Source: JAJYSO01 sp964579505
Lineage (GTDB): Bacteria > Bacteroidota > Bacteroidia > Flavobacteriales > Flavobacteriaceae
Direction: 5' to 3'
Assembly (NCBI GenBank): GCA_964579505.1
Contig: CAZOGC010000007.1
Location: 1-64,000 of the forward strand
DNA: 64,000 bases
Shown here: one piece after another, positions 44,263-54,200 of the stretch
Layout: the number at the start of each line of letters is the position of its first letter
How positions within the stretch are numbered: position 1 is the stretch's first letter
Notes under the pieces: generated by a model
What the model saw: only the letters and a program-made list of their open reading frames with translations
Databases searched by the model: none
Told to the model about the DNA's origin: nothing
Translations under genes and position numbers: made by a program

Positions 44263-45228
44263 TTAAACAAGTGAAACGCGTTTAAATCCAGTAATTTCAA
44301 CACCAAAAGAAGCTACTTGTTCGCTTACCTTTTTGCTCTCGTCTTTGATGAAATTTTGATCTAACAACGCTTTTTCTTGATCTAAAAGCGTATTATCGCT
44401 CACAAAGCGGGCCACTTTTCCGGGTAAGATTTTATCCCAAATTTTTTCGGGTTTTCCCTCAGCCTTCAATTCAGCTCTAATATCTTCTTCAGCTTTTGCC
44501 ATAATTTCATCGGTTAGCTGAGCTTGAGAAACGTATTGAGGAATGTGCTTGGTAGGTTTACCCAAACGTACTAATTCTTCATTGAGTTTAGTGATTTCTG
44601 CAATACGAGCTTCTGTTTCTTTAACCAGATAATCTTCGTCAAAATCTTTGTAAGAAAGAGTTTCTGCCCCCATAGCAGCCACTTGCATAGAAACGTCTTT
44701 AGCTAACGCTTCTGCACCCTCTACTGCAGAAGAAAGTCCTACTAATGCCGCAATTTTATTTCCGTTGTGAATATAATCGCCTACAAAAGGTGCTTCTAGT
44801 GTCTCAAAAGAGCCAATTTCTAGTTTTTCACCAATCACTCCGGTTTGTTCAACCAATTTTTGTTCAACAGAGATACCGTTAAAATCAGCTTTCAAGAAAT
44901 CTTCCTTATTATCGTAATTTATAGCCAACTCAGCCAGTTCATTGGCTAATTTTACAAAGCCATCATTTTTGGCTACAAAGTCTGTCTCGCAATTTAATGA
45001 GATAATTGCACCTTTAGTAGCATCTGCATTTATCTTTGCAATAGCAGCTCCTTCGGCAGACTCACGGTCAGCACGTTTAGCCGCTACTTTTTGGCCTTTT
45101 TTACGCAATACTTGAATAGCTTTGTCAAAATCGCCTTCAGCCTCTACTAAAGCTTTCTTGCAATCCATCATACCAGAGCCGGTCATTTGTCTCAATTTTT
45201 TTACGTCTGCAGCAGTTACATTTGCCAT
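44263..45228 (-). CDS. tsf: Elongation factor Ts
   Basis: Guanine nucleotide exchange factor for EF-Tu. The 321-residue protein has the N-terminal UBA-like part (VKKLRQMTGSGMMDCKKALVEA), the TDFVAKN motif, and two core subdomains. Its length is typical of Bacteroidota. It follows rpsB after 89 bases that contain a possible attenuator. In many Bacteroidota pyrH and frr come next; here a terminator and the copper locus follow. Confidence 0.98.
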   Translation of the reverse strand: MANVTAADVKKLRQMTGSGMMDCKKALVEAEGDFDKAIQVLRKKGQKVAAKRADRESAEGAAIAKINADATKGAIISLNCETDFVAKNDGFVKLANELAELAINYDNKEDFLKADFNGISVEQKLVEQTGVIGEKLEIGSFETLEAPFVGDYIHNGNKIAALVGLSSAVEGAEALAKDVSMQVAAMGAETLSYKDFDEDYLVKETEARIAEITKLNEELVRLGKPTKHIPQYVSQAQLTDEIMAKAEEDIRAELKAEGKPEKIWDKILPGKVARFVSDNTLLDQEKALLDQNFIKDESKKVSEQVASFGVEITGFKRVSLV

Positions 45229-45250
45229 AATCTGAATATTTTAATATATA

Positions 45251-45294
45251 AAAGCCGTTTCAAATGAACTTATAGAAGATCTCCAAAACGGCTT
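45251..45294 (-). terminator. Possible attenuator between rpsB and tsf
   Basis: Arms AAGCCGTTT (45286-45294) and AAACGGCTT (45252-45260) on the minus strand enclose a 25-base loop and are followed by TTATATATT. The long loop and weak U-tract point to a partial terminator or an RNA processing site. Confidence 0.5.
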
Positions 45295-45317
45295 GAAGTA
45301 AATTATAATCGGGTTAA

Positions 45318-46151
45318 TTAATCTTTGTTTTCTTCTTTAGCAGCTTCTACCGGTTTCTCTACCGCTTTTTCTGCATTTTTTTCAGCAGCTTTGGCTTCTT
45401 TAGCGGCTTCCTTTTTAGCTTTATTTTCTGCTTTTTCTTTGCGTTTAGCTTCCAAATCTTTTTCGCGGTCTCCCAATCCCTCTACTACAGCGTCGGTTAC
45501 ATAAGAAACTACTTTTTTAATAGATTTTGAAGCATCATCATTAGCCGGAATAGCGTAGTCTACTTCACGAGGATCTGAGTTGGTATCAACCATAGCAAAT
45601 ACCGGAATGTTAAGGCGTTGAGCTTCTTTTATGGCGATGCGTTCGCGCAAAATATCAACTACAAACAAAGCTCCCGGAAGGCGTGTCATATCTGCAATAG
45701 AACCCAATTGTTTTTCGAGTTTATCGCGCATACGATTTACTTGCAACTGCTCTTTTTTAGAAAGGGTATCAAAACGACCGTCTTTTTTCATACGATCTAC
45801 CGCATCCATTTTTTTAACTGAACGACGAATGGTTACGAAATTGGTTAACATTCCTCCAGGCCAACGTTCTGTAATGTAGGGCATGTTGCATTTTTCTGCC
45901 TCTTCAGCCACAATTTCTTTGGCTTGTTTTTTAGTAGCCACAAATAAGATTTTACGACCACTTGCTGCAATTTTGCTCATAGCTTTAGCAGCTTCTTGCA
46001 TTTTTGCAGCACTCTTGTAAAGGTTTATAATGTGAATTCCGTTACGCTCCATATAAATATAAGGAGCCATGTTGGGATTCCAACGGTGAGTAAGGTGTCC
46101 GAAGTGAACACCGGCGTCTAATAATTCTTTGACTTCAATGTCTTTTGCCAT
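45318..46151 (-). CDS. rpsB: 30S ribosomal protein S2
   Basis: Small-subunit protein S2. The 277-residue sequence has the family signatures KELLDAGVHFGHLTHRWNP and PVFAMVDTNSDPREVDYAIPANDDA. The C-terminus is extended by a Lys/Ala/Glu-rich tail (about 235-277), common in Bacteroidota. The 155-base upstream region contains a perfect hairpin at 46184-46218 that may be an autoregulatory leader. Confidence 0.99.
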   Translation of the reverse strand: MAKDIEVKELLDAGVHFGHLTHRWNPNMAPYIYMERNGIHIINLYKSAAKMQEAAKAMSKIAASGRKILFVATKKQAKEIVAEEAEKCNMPYITERWPGGMLTNFVTIRRSVKKMDAVDRMKKDGRFDTLSKKEQLQVNRMRDKLEKQLGSIADMTRLPGALFVVDILRERIAIKEAQRLNIPVFAMVDTNSDPREVDYAIPANDDASKSIKKVVSYVTDAVVEGLGDREKDLEAKRKEKAENKAKKEAAKEAKAAEKNAEKAVEKPVEAAKEENKD

Positions 46152-46183
46152 CTTTGTAATAGTTTACGTTCTGTTGATGTAGC

Positions 46184-46218
46184 AACAATCAAGTGGTATA
46201 ATTTTGGCCTTGATTGTT
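46184..46218 (-). promoter_or_regulatory. Hairpin in the rpsB leader
   Basis: Perfect 10-bp arms AACAATCAAG (46184-46193) and CTTGATTGTT (46209-46218) with a 15-base loop, ending 32 bases before the rpsB ATG. No U-tract follows. The location is that expected of a ribosomal protein S2 autoregulatory leader. Confidence 0.6.
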
Positions 46219-46306
46219 TAGATGCTAAACTAACTTCGCCTTACAGACGAATAACAACAAATAGTTAAGGTTATAATTTTTAATGAACTTTGATATCCGT
46301 TTCTCA

Positions 46307-46693
46307 TTAACGTTTAGAGAACTGGAATTTCTTACGGGCTTTTTTCTGTCCGAATTTTTTACGCTCAACCATACGAGGATCACGTGTTAATAAACCTTCC
46401 GGTTTAAGTGTACCTCTGTGTTCAGCGTCTATTTCGCACATTGCACGCGCAATAGCCAGACGAATAGCTTCTGCTTGGCCGTTAATTCCGCCACCAAAAA
46501 CATTTGCTTTAACATCAAAATTTTGCGTGTTTTCAGTCAAGTTTAAAACTTGGTTGACTTTATAACGCAAGATATCGGTAGTAAAATACTCGTCTAATTT
46601 CTTTTTATTGATTTCTATGTTTCCTTTTCCTTCTGAAAGGTAAACACGGGCAACAGCCGTTTTTCTTCTTCCAATTTTATGAATCGTTTCCAT
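46307..46693 (-). CDS. rpsI: 30S ribosomal protein S9
   Basis: Small-subunit protein S9 of 128 residues. It begins HKIGRRKTAVARVYLSEG and ends with the universally conserved KKARKKFQFSKR, whose terminal Arg reaches the P site. It starts immediately after the rplM stop without any gap, so the two are translated together. Confidence 0.99.
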   Translation of the reverse strand: METIHKIGRRKTAVARVYLSEGKGNIEINKKKLDEYFTTDILRYKVNQVLNLTENTQNFDVKANVFGGGINGQAEAIRLAIARAMCEIDAEHRGTLKPEGLLTRDPRMVERKKFGQKKARKKFQFSKR

Positions 46694-47149
46694 TTACACC
46701 AATTCGTTTAAGTTAATGTTTTGTGGTTTTTGTGCCTCGTGACCGTGGTTTTGATCAGCATACACTCTAAGGTTACGAAAAAGAGCCGAACCTAATTTGT
46801 TATGCGGTAACATTCCTTTTACCGCTTTTTCTACCAAACGGCAAGGGTCTTTGGCATAGAGTTGTTTTGCACTTAAACTGCGTTGACCTCCGGGGTGACC
46901 CGTGTAGCGTTGATATTCTTTATCTTCCCACTTTTTCCCGGTCAAATTAACTTTTGCGGCATTGATAACGATTACGTTATCTCCACAATCTACATGGGGG
47001 GTAAAATTAGGCTTGTGCTTACCGCGAAGCATCTTTGCGGCAACCGATGCAAGCCGACCTAGCGACTGGTTTTCAGCATCAAGCACAACCCATTCTTTAT
47101 TAACGGTTGCCTTGTTTGCAGAAACGGTCTTATAACTTAATGTATTCAC
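46694..47149 (-). CDS. rplM: 50S ribosomal protein L13
   Basis: Large-subunit protein L13 of 151 residues, with KEWVVLDAENQSLGRLAS near the start and VEKAVKGMLPHNKLGSALFRNLRVY near the end. It is the first gene of the rplM-rpsI pair and is read from a full-consensus promoter at 47213-47242. A small hairpin lies in its leader. Confidence 0.99.
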   Translation of the reverse strand: MNTLSYKTVSANKATVNKEWVVLDAENQSLGRLASVAAKMLRGKHKPNFTPHVDCGDNVIVINAAKVNLTGKKWEDKEYQRYTGHPGGQRSLSAKQLYAKDPCRLVEKAVKGMLPHNKLGSALFRNLRVYADQNHGHEAQKPQNINLNELV

Positions 47150-47182
47150 ACTAATTCCTTTACAAGATTAAACATTACTCTC

Positions 47183-47206
47183 GTTTTTCCTAACCAACAG
47201 AAAAAC
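47183..47206 (-). promoter_or_regulatory. Small hairpin in the rplM leader
   Basis: Perfect 7-bp arms GTTTTTC and GAAAAAC (47183-47189 and 47200-47206) with a 10-base loop lie between the promoter and the rplM start. It may be an L13-type autoregulatory structure. That is an inference from position. Confidence 0.4.
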
Positions 47207-47212
47207 AGGCTG

Positions 47213-47242
47213 CAAATTTACGATTATATATTTAGTGGGCAA
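47213..47242 (-). promoter_or_regulatory. rplM-rpsI promoter
   Basis: On the minus strand TTG (47240-47242), a 19-base spacer and TAAATTTG (47213-47220) match the Bacteroidota consensus. The leader is about 60 bases long. Confidence 0.8.
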
Positions 47243-47359
47243 GGAAGAAAAGACTTTTTTTCTTCCTCATCGTCAAGCTTTTAAAAAAGTTATTTTTTTA
47301 TCACGAGCTACTGCAAGGCAGAATTTATCATTTTACTTCTTCTAGGAGAATGTTTTTCT

Positions 47360-47773
47360 TCATTTTTGGGTATTCCTTTCTGGCTTTTGATGATTTTTTA
47401 CGATAAAAATTAGCCACAATCCACCATAAGCCAATACCACTCCTAAAACATCGGCTACAATATCGTAGTCATCAAAACTACGGTAGCTTGTAAAAGTGCC
47501 TTGCAAAAATTCTATCAACACCCCAAACAAAATGGCTAAAACGCATATCCATATACTCGGCTTAAATCGATTGGGGAATTTGTCTTTGGCTACATGTAGT
47601 TGCCACAACAAGGTAAGCCCTAAATAAGCTAAAAAGTGGAAGACCTTATCGGCTCCCACAAAATTAATATCTTGGGTTAAAGAATTTACCCTCATTAGCG
47701 ATACAATTAGTAAGGCTAATGAGTAAAGTATCGTAATAAGAAAAAAGGTTTTATTACCCAATATGCGCTTCAT
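47360..47773 (-). CDS. VanZ-like membrane protein
   Basis: A 137-residue protein with four predicted membrane helices (about 8-25, 38-56, 70-88 and 105-127) and the acidic motif SFDDYDIVADVLGVVLAY typical of the VanZ-like family. VanZ affects teicoplanin resistance in enterococci, but in Bacteroidota the role is unknown. It overlaps gcvH by 20 bases, a conserved pairing in flavobacteria downstream of sprA. Confidence 0.85.
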   Translation of the reverse strand: MKRILGNKTFFLITILYSLALLIVSLMRVNSLTQDINFVGADKVFHFLAYLGLTLLWQLHVAKDKFPNRFKPSIWICVLAILFGVLIEFLQGTFTSYRSFDDYDIVADVLGVVLAYGGLWLIFIVKNHQKPERNTQK

Positions 47774-48131
47774 AATCTGCGGCGCTCATCAATTCTTCAA
47801 CTTCTTCAGGATTACTGATTTTTACCTTTACCATCCAACCTTTATCATAAGGATCACTATTTACATTTTCAGGCTCGTCTTCTAATTCTTCATTAAATTC
47901 TACTACTGTGCCACTTATCGGTAAGTGCAAGTCAGAAACTGTTTTTACTGCTTCTACAGTGCCAAATACTTCTCCTTTTTCTAGGGTTTCATCTAGTGTT
48001 TCTACTTCTACATAAACAATATCTCCCAATTCGCTTTGGGCAAAATCAGTAATACCAATAGTAGCAACATCGCCTTCTAGGCTAATCCACTCGTGGTCTT
48101 CAGTATACTTTAGGTTTTCTGGTGCATTCAT
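47754..48131 (-). CDS. gcvH: Glycine cleavage system H protein
   Basis: Lipoylated carrier that shuttles the aminomethyl group between the P and T proteins of glycine cleavage. The ATG at 48131 gives a 125-residue protein starting MNAPENLKYTEDHEW, as expected; in-frame codons further upstream are not needed. The lipoylation site is Lys63 in GTVEAVKTVSD. gcvP and gcvT are not in the window, as is usual for flavobacteria. Leader sequence contains a full-match -7 element TAGATTTG at 48201-48208. Confidence 0.97.
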   Translation of the reverse strand: MNAPENLKYTEDHEWISLEGDVATIGITDFAQSELGDIVYVEVETLDETLEKGEVFGTVEAVKTVSDLHLPISGTVVEFNEELEDEPENVNSDPYDKGWMVKVKISNPEEVEELMSAADYEAHIG

Positions 48132-48200
48132 AATTCGGATTCTTTTTGAACAGTTTTCTCTACTCATTTATTAACTCTCTTCCACAGAGAAGAGGAGCTA

Positions 48201-48208
48201 CAAATCTA
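48201..48208 (-). promoter_or_regulatory. Candidate -7 element of gcvH
   Basis: TAGATTTG on the minus strand matches TAnnTTTG and lies 69 bases before the gcvH ATG. Two direct copies of AAATTTATTGGTT (48211-48223 and 48235-48247, plus-strand sense) lie upstream of it where a -33 element or activator site would be. Confidence 0.5.
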
Positions 48209-48256
48209 TTAAATTTATTGGTTCTTGTTTATAAAAATTTATTGGTTTCTAATAAA

Positions 48257-51200
48257 TTAATTTCCAAAGGTATAGCGCAAACGAATTCCGGTTCTTATAG
48301 TAGTTTGCGGAAAGGCGGTAGACACAAAATACTTCGAAAAATTATGATCGTAATAAAAGATAGCTGTAAGGTTTCTAGACAGTGCATAATCTGCCGTAAA
48401 ATGCGCTTCCCATCTATCTTGCCCGGTAGTTACCTGACTGTCGTTAATATCTAAATACCGCACAATAGTTTTGTTTCTGCGATAAGACACATCGGCTTTA
48501 AGATTTAAATCTCCATTTAGTATACGTTGTTGCCCGTTTATATGCGTCGTTACTTTTAAGTTTTTAATGCGGTACCCCAATCCCAACCTAAACTCCGTAC
48601 CTTGAATTTCGGTAAGCAAATTATTGGCAAAACTCAATGATAATGCGCGGTCTTTATCTATCTCTGCCAAAATGCTGATTGAATTGCGCATCTCCATATC
48701 TATTTTGATTAAAGGTGAAAACTGCTCAACCAGGTTGATGTTTGACACTAATATATTGCTTCTATAATTACCCTGTTGATCTACATTTTGAGTACCATAT
48801 GGGTTAGCATTATTGTATTTTAAATTATTTTGAAAACGATTGATGGTATAGCTAGCCATATAACCGTGCTGAATACTAAACCGCCTAAAATGTTCTCTAA
48901 AGAATTTTAAACGCATCAACCCGGTGTATTTAATATCCCAGTTAGGAAGCGGTGTGTCGCGAAACGGAGACAGCCGCATAGAAGATACATTTTCTCCCAA
49001 ATAAGCAGATAAAAAGGCGGGAAGTAACACCTGCTGACTGGTTCTGCCAAAGCCTTTCGGAAACCCATTCGCATCAAAATTTGCCGGATTGGTTAAATCA
49101 ATACCGGCTTTTTTAGCTAACCTAACCGCTATTAAGCGTCTGTTTTTTCTAAATTCATCAAAGGCTTTAGACCCCGCTTCATCACTCTTTTGAAAAGCCG
49201 ACCCCAGCATAATGGTAGAAATGGTAAAGTTTCCGTAACTCTGTGGAGCTAAGGACTGATACTCTCTTGTAGTTGGATCTACTTTAAATCCTTCTGAATA
49301 ATTACGCGCATAAGTGCGATTAGCCGATAGATCAATGGTTAAATCAGGTAGTAAATCAAGAGAAGCTTGCAGCGTCAACGTTTTAATTTCATTGGTTAAA
49401 TACTGGTTATTAAAATCTTGATATAAGGTGAGCCATCCTTTGCTTGCTGCCAATCGTCGAATATCGCGTTGGCTACCAAACGTAAACCCGGCTGAAGGTT
49501 TTAACGTTCCAATAAATCCAACGTCTTGTAAATAGCCCGGCAAGAAGGTACCTCGAGTATCTTTATAGTTAATGGTAAGCCGGTCTAAGGCGGTAATAAT
49601 ATCTATTCCGGTATTTAAAAGTTTATCGCCAAAAGACAATTTTGATGAAGCATTATCCGTTTTATTTGTATTTCGGGTAAAGCCCAGTCTATTTTCACGA
49701 TTAACGGTATTTTTTCCGCGCTTTTTGTGTAAACCCAAATAGTCATATAATCGCTGCATACTCAAAGTGGCATTAAACTGATGGGTACGTGAGTTTTGTA
49801 TTGTATTTCCCATATCTGGTGTATTGGGCAGCGTGTTTAAAATAGTTGAGCCTTTTTGCCACATAAAATTACCTGAATAGGAATAGCGTGCATTGATAAA
49901 GTTGAGGAATGGAAACTTATCAAACGGCAAATCGTAGTTTACCTGCAAACTTTGATTGTGCTGATTAGGGTCGCCCACATCAAAGAAATTATCCCAAATG
50001 CCAATGCTGTTATTCTGCATGTTGTTCTTATCTAAATAATTTCTAATAATTCTATTATTAGACTCTCTAAACACAAAACTAAGTGACTTGGTAAGCTGGT
50101 CATTAACCGTAAAGCCCCAATTAAAACGGTAATCGCGCTGATACAACTTAGGAATACCCAACGAACCCGGAGGCAAGTTAATTTGACGAAACTGTTGTTC
50201 GTTATATTGACGCAAAATATTGGCGGTAGCCGAAATACTGGTAGGCAACGGATTAAAATTAAAATCTCTAATGGGTTGATAATATCTACTACTATCTAAA
50301 AAAGCAACGTTTTTAAACGGTTCTATGCTAAGAGGTTTAAAATTATAATCGTAAGTAGCCCCTACATTTACATTTTGACTCAGTCCTTCTTCTATTTTAA
50401 AATCACGGTGATTTACTTGATTATACACCCCGGAAAAGGTAAAATTTTCTATATCTATAGGAAGCGGTGTCTTATCTGTTGTACGTTGCTTATGCAAACC
50501 TATTATGCTAAAACTCTGACGTTTGGTATAATCTTCAGCACGGTGTTTTAGTTGTTCTCTACGTACGGGGTCTGCTGTATTATCCAACAATGTTTGCAAC
50601 TCAATATCACGGTACTGAGGGTCGTATTGCGGAGTAATCAGTTCTACCCCTCGGCTATAGCTTACCGGAATTATAAGTCCCCAATCTTTAGGCAAAAGAT
50701 GGCCGGCATTTAAATTAGCCATCACATTATAGCTCTGTATATCTTCTCGGCTGCGTTCATTAGGCCCTTGTTCAATAGAACCAAACCCTACTGTGCTCTT
50801 TCTACCATTAGCCGAAACAGCCATTAAATCTGCCAAGTTAACATCCATATTAAGGTTTGCCGCCCAACCTCCGTGGTTTTTCATATCGCTTAACCGAAGT
50901 TCATTAAACCACACTTGCCCATATGCATCCGTAGTTCCGGTATTTTCTAACCCCAGCATTATTACCCTAACGTCCCCAAAACTCGGATTTCCTTTAATAG
51001 CAATACGCATTTGCCCGGTAGGGGCTGTTCCGTTAATTAAGTTTCCATTAGCGTCAAAATAATGCAACACATTAGGATTGAGCGACGGATTGCCAATCAT
51101 CGTTGCTTTAATTTTTTGCAGTACCGACAGCGATATATTCAACTCATTCTGATCCGGCCAAACCACGTGTTTATCGGTAGACCGAATATCAGTAACTTTC

Positions 51201-54200
51201 AATGGAATTTCAATCTGATAAAAATTATCTTCAAAATCTGACCCTATTCTAATAAACGCACTTAAATCGCCATCCTTTAATGTTGGATTGGGATTGGGTA
51301 AACTCTCGGCGTGCAAAAACATCTTCAAGTTTTTGTATTGGCGCATATCTACGCTAAAATTTTTATAGACCGCACGCATATCGCCCGGCGCCAATTTTTT
51401 AACGGTTAATGCCAACGATTGCTCATCTTCGCGTATGGTTTGGTTGCGGGTTACCAACTCTTCGCGATACACTCCCGGCGGACTCACATAATCGGATGTT
51501 TTTTCTTCACTTACTGATTCGGAGGTAAAAATAGTTCCCGGAGTGGTGTTTGGATTGCTTCCATTGGGCTCTAACGGCTGGTCGTATTTACGGTAATCAC
51601 CTCGCACCAAATTTAAGGTTCCAAAACGCAGCACTACATGTTGATTAAAGCCGGTTAAAAACATACGAATAAACCGGATAGATTGTAAATCGCGAATGCC
51701 CCCTACTGAATACTTACTATCTGTGCTAATAGGAATTTTAAACTGCACCCACCGGGTACGCATGGTCTGCCCATTTTCTAATTTTACCTGCACATCACGC
51801 ACATCTGTTATATAATCTTGGTCTATACCCGGTATAGAACTCGTATTGTTGTCTACGCTCATTCCCGGATAAATAGGCACCTTGTACTCAAAATAACTAT
51901 TAATGGTATTCATCGTGTTATCGCGATTCACATCTTCTGTAGTAGGTAGGGTGCTATTCCCCCTATTTTTTTGTCCTACTGTTGAAGGGGTGTTTCCCTG
52001 CAAACCATTATAGTTGTAATAACGATTGCCAACGCTACCGTCTCTACTCAAATAGTACTGATAATTATCATTTGAAGGGTCTTTTAACCCCCCAAATGCC
52101 GGAAATTTGGTGGCTTCATCGGTATCATTTAATCCATCTAAACCAATATCTTGATTTTCACGCTGCTGCCCCTTCGTATCAAAAGCGTATACCAATGATT
52201 GGGTAGATGGTACGCGCCCAAAATCAGTTTCTATGGTACGTCCGGCACCGCCTTCTTTAGGTAGTCCGTTTTCATATTGCTTACGCCCATCTTTTAAAAC
52301 ATCTTCAGAAATACTTCCTAAATCAAAGGTAAGGGTTCCACTACTCAAATTTGCATTTTCATTATAGACATACGGATCCATCACCCAAAATTCTATATAC
52401 TGAACATTGGTACGTTCAAAATCTGAGGTGTTGATACCGCGCATAATCCCCCCAAAATTATCTTTAGGATTTGGTAGTGTATTGCTTCCGGCGGCTGCAG
52501 GATTGTAGTTATACATTCCTCGTTCTTTAGGATAATACGACAAGTCTAATGAGAAAATAGCGCGGGTATCACCTTCAATAACATCGGTTTTAGGAAAAAT
52601 TTCTTCCTTAAAAATACGACGCGTATCATAATTAGACATGTCGTTATTCGATATTCCGGAAGGTCGTTGATTGCTATAAAATATAGGGTCTATAGTATAC
52701 CAATTTAATTTGGCTCTTTTATAGCCTGAGGATAAATCCCCATTGGTTTTTCCTCCTCCAAAATCAAGCGGAGCACTAGCCAAGTACCACGAATGTGGAG
52801 AGAGAATAGAGACAAAGGTTTGAGAGGCTTCAAAATCATCTACATAAGAGGTAACTTCTCCATTAAAACTATCGCCTCGTGGTGCCCCGGGCCGTAGATA
52901 AGCAAACTCTCCTTGCAACGAAAAATGCGATTCTACATCTGTGTCAATATTGGGTAATTTGTTTACCCATCGCGTTAAGAAAGGAACTGCTGTAGCGTAC
53001 CTAAAATTGAACCCGTACATGGTGTTGTTAATTGGTTCAAATCCATAATTAGCTTTTTGCGTTTCCGGTTTTTCATTTAAATTGAGTAAGGTAGCTCCTA
53101 TCTGAAAATGTTCATTAAACTTGTGGTCTATATGAATCCCCATAAACCGTTTGGTGCGTTGCCCAAACAAGGCGTTGTTTTCTGTAGACACCGAAATAGG
53201 AACGCCCGATGCTTTTAGGGCTTCATTGATAATATGTACTCTTCCCAACTCATAGTTAACCGTATAATCTACCCCCTCTTGCAGTTCTCTACCCCCGGCA
53301 GTTACGATTACCGAACCTCTAGGCACGTTAAAAGAACCAATGGGAATACCACCCATACCTGAAGTTTTATAAGAACCTACTAGCCTAAACTTGTTTTGGT
53401 TTGATTGTTTTTGTTCAGCTTGCGTTTTAGTATCGGTGTATAATGCTCTAAAAACGTATTTTTTCTGATTAGCATTATACGTTGATGGGTCATCATAACT
53501 GGCAGTACCTCCCTGCGTTTGTAATTTATCAAACAAATATTTACCAAACGGCTCTACTGTAGTAAAGATAAATTGCCCGTTTTGTGGGTCGACGGTAATA
53601 CCCGGCACATAATCAAAAAAGCCATCTCCGCCCGACACCGGGTCTTGGTTATAGTTCAATTTATCGAGGTGAAAAACACGCAACAAGCTGGTATTTTCTA
53701 CATCGTTGGGTAGCGGAGTGGCACCCCCATCAGCAGAAGAGATATAATTTAGTGGTTGTGGGTCCGTATAAAAAATATTGAGCTCAAAATCTTGTTGACT
53801 CAGTTGAGTAGCATTTAAGTCGTAAATATTTTTCATCATTAAGTCCCAATCCGGCTCATGTACGCTTGTAATAGGTCCTTTTAGTAATTTTACGACCAAG
53901 TTTTGATTATTGGCTATCTGGGGACCGCTCGGGTTTTGTGGATTAGGCATGGGCTGACTGGAGGCTACCCCATCGTTAGAAAATTCCCCCACCTGATACA
54001 CCTTCCCATTTACAGTATATTGAAAAGCCACCGCCAATATCTCATCATTTCTGATACGTGTTTTTAACGAAATATACCCCAATTGTGGGTGCAACACATA
54101 TTCACCGGGATTTAACCGACGGGCATTTTCTAGTTTAGCATAATCTACCCCTTCTTGTACCGTAGATGAAAGGGCACCAAATCCTTGTCCTACCGTAGCC

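Noticed and set aside
48132..48256. Glycine riboswitch before gcvH
   Set aside because: I see only a short CTCTTC/GAAGAG hairpin and a direct repeat, with none of the conserved glycine aptamer core.
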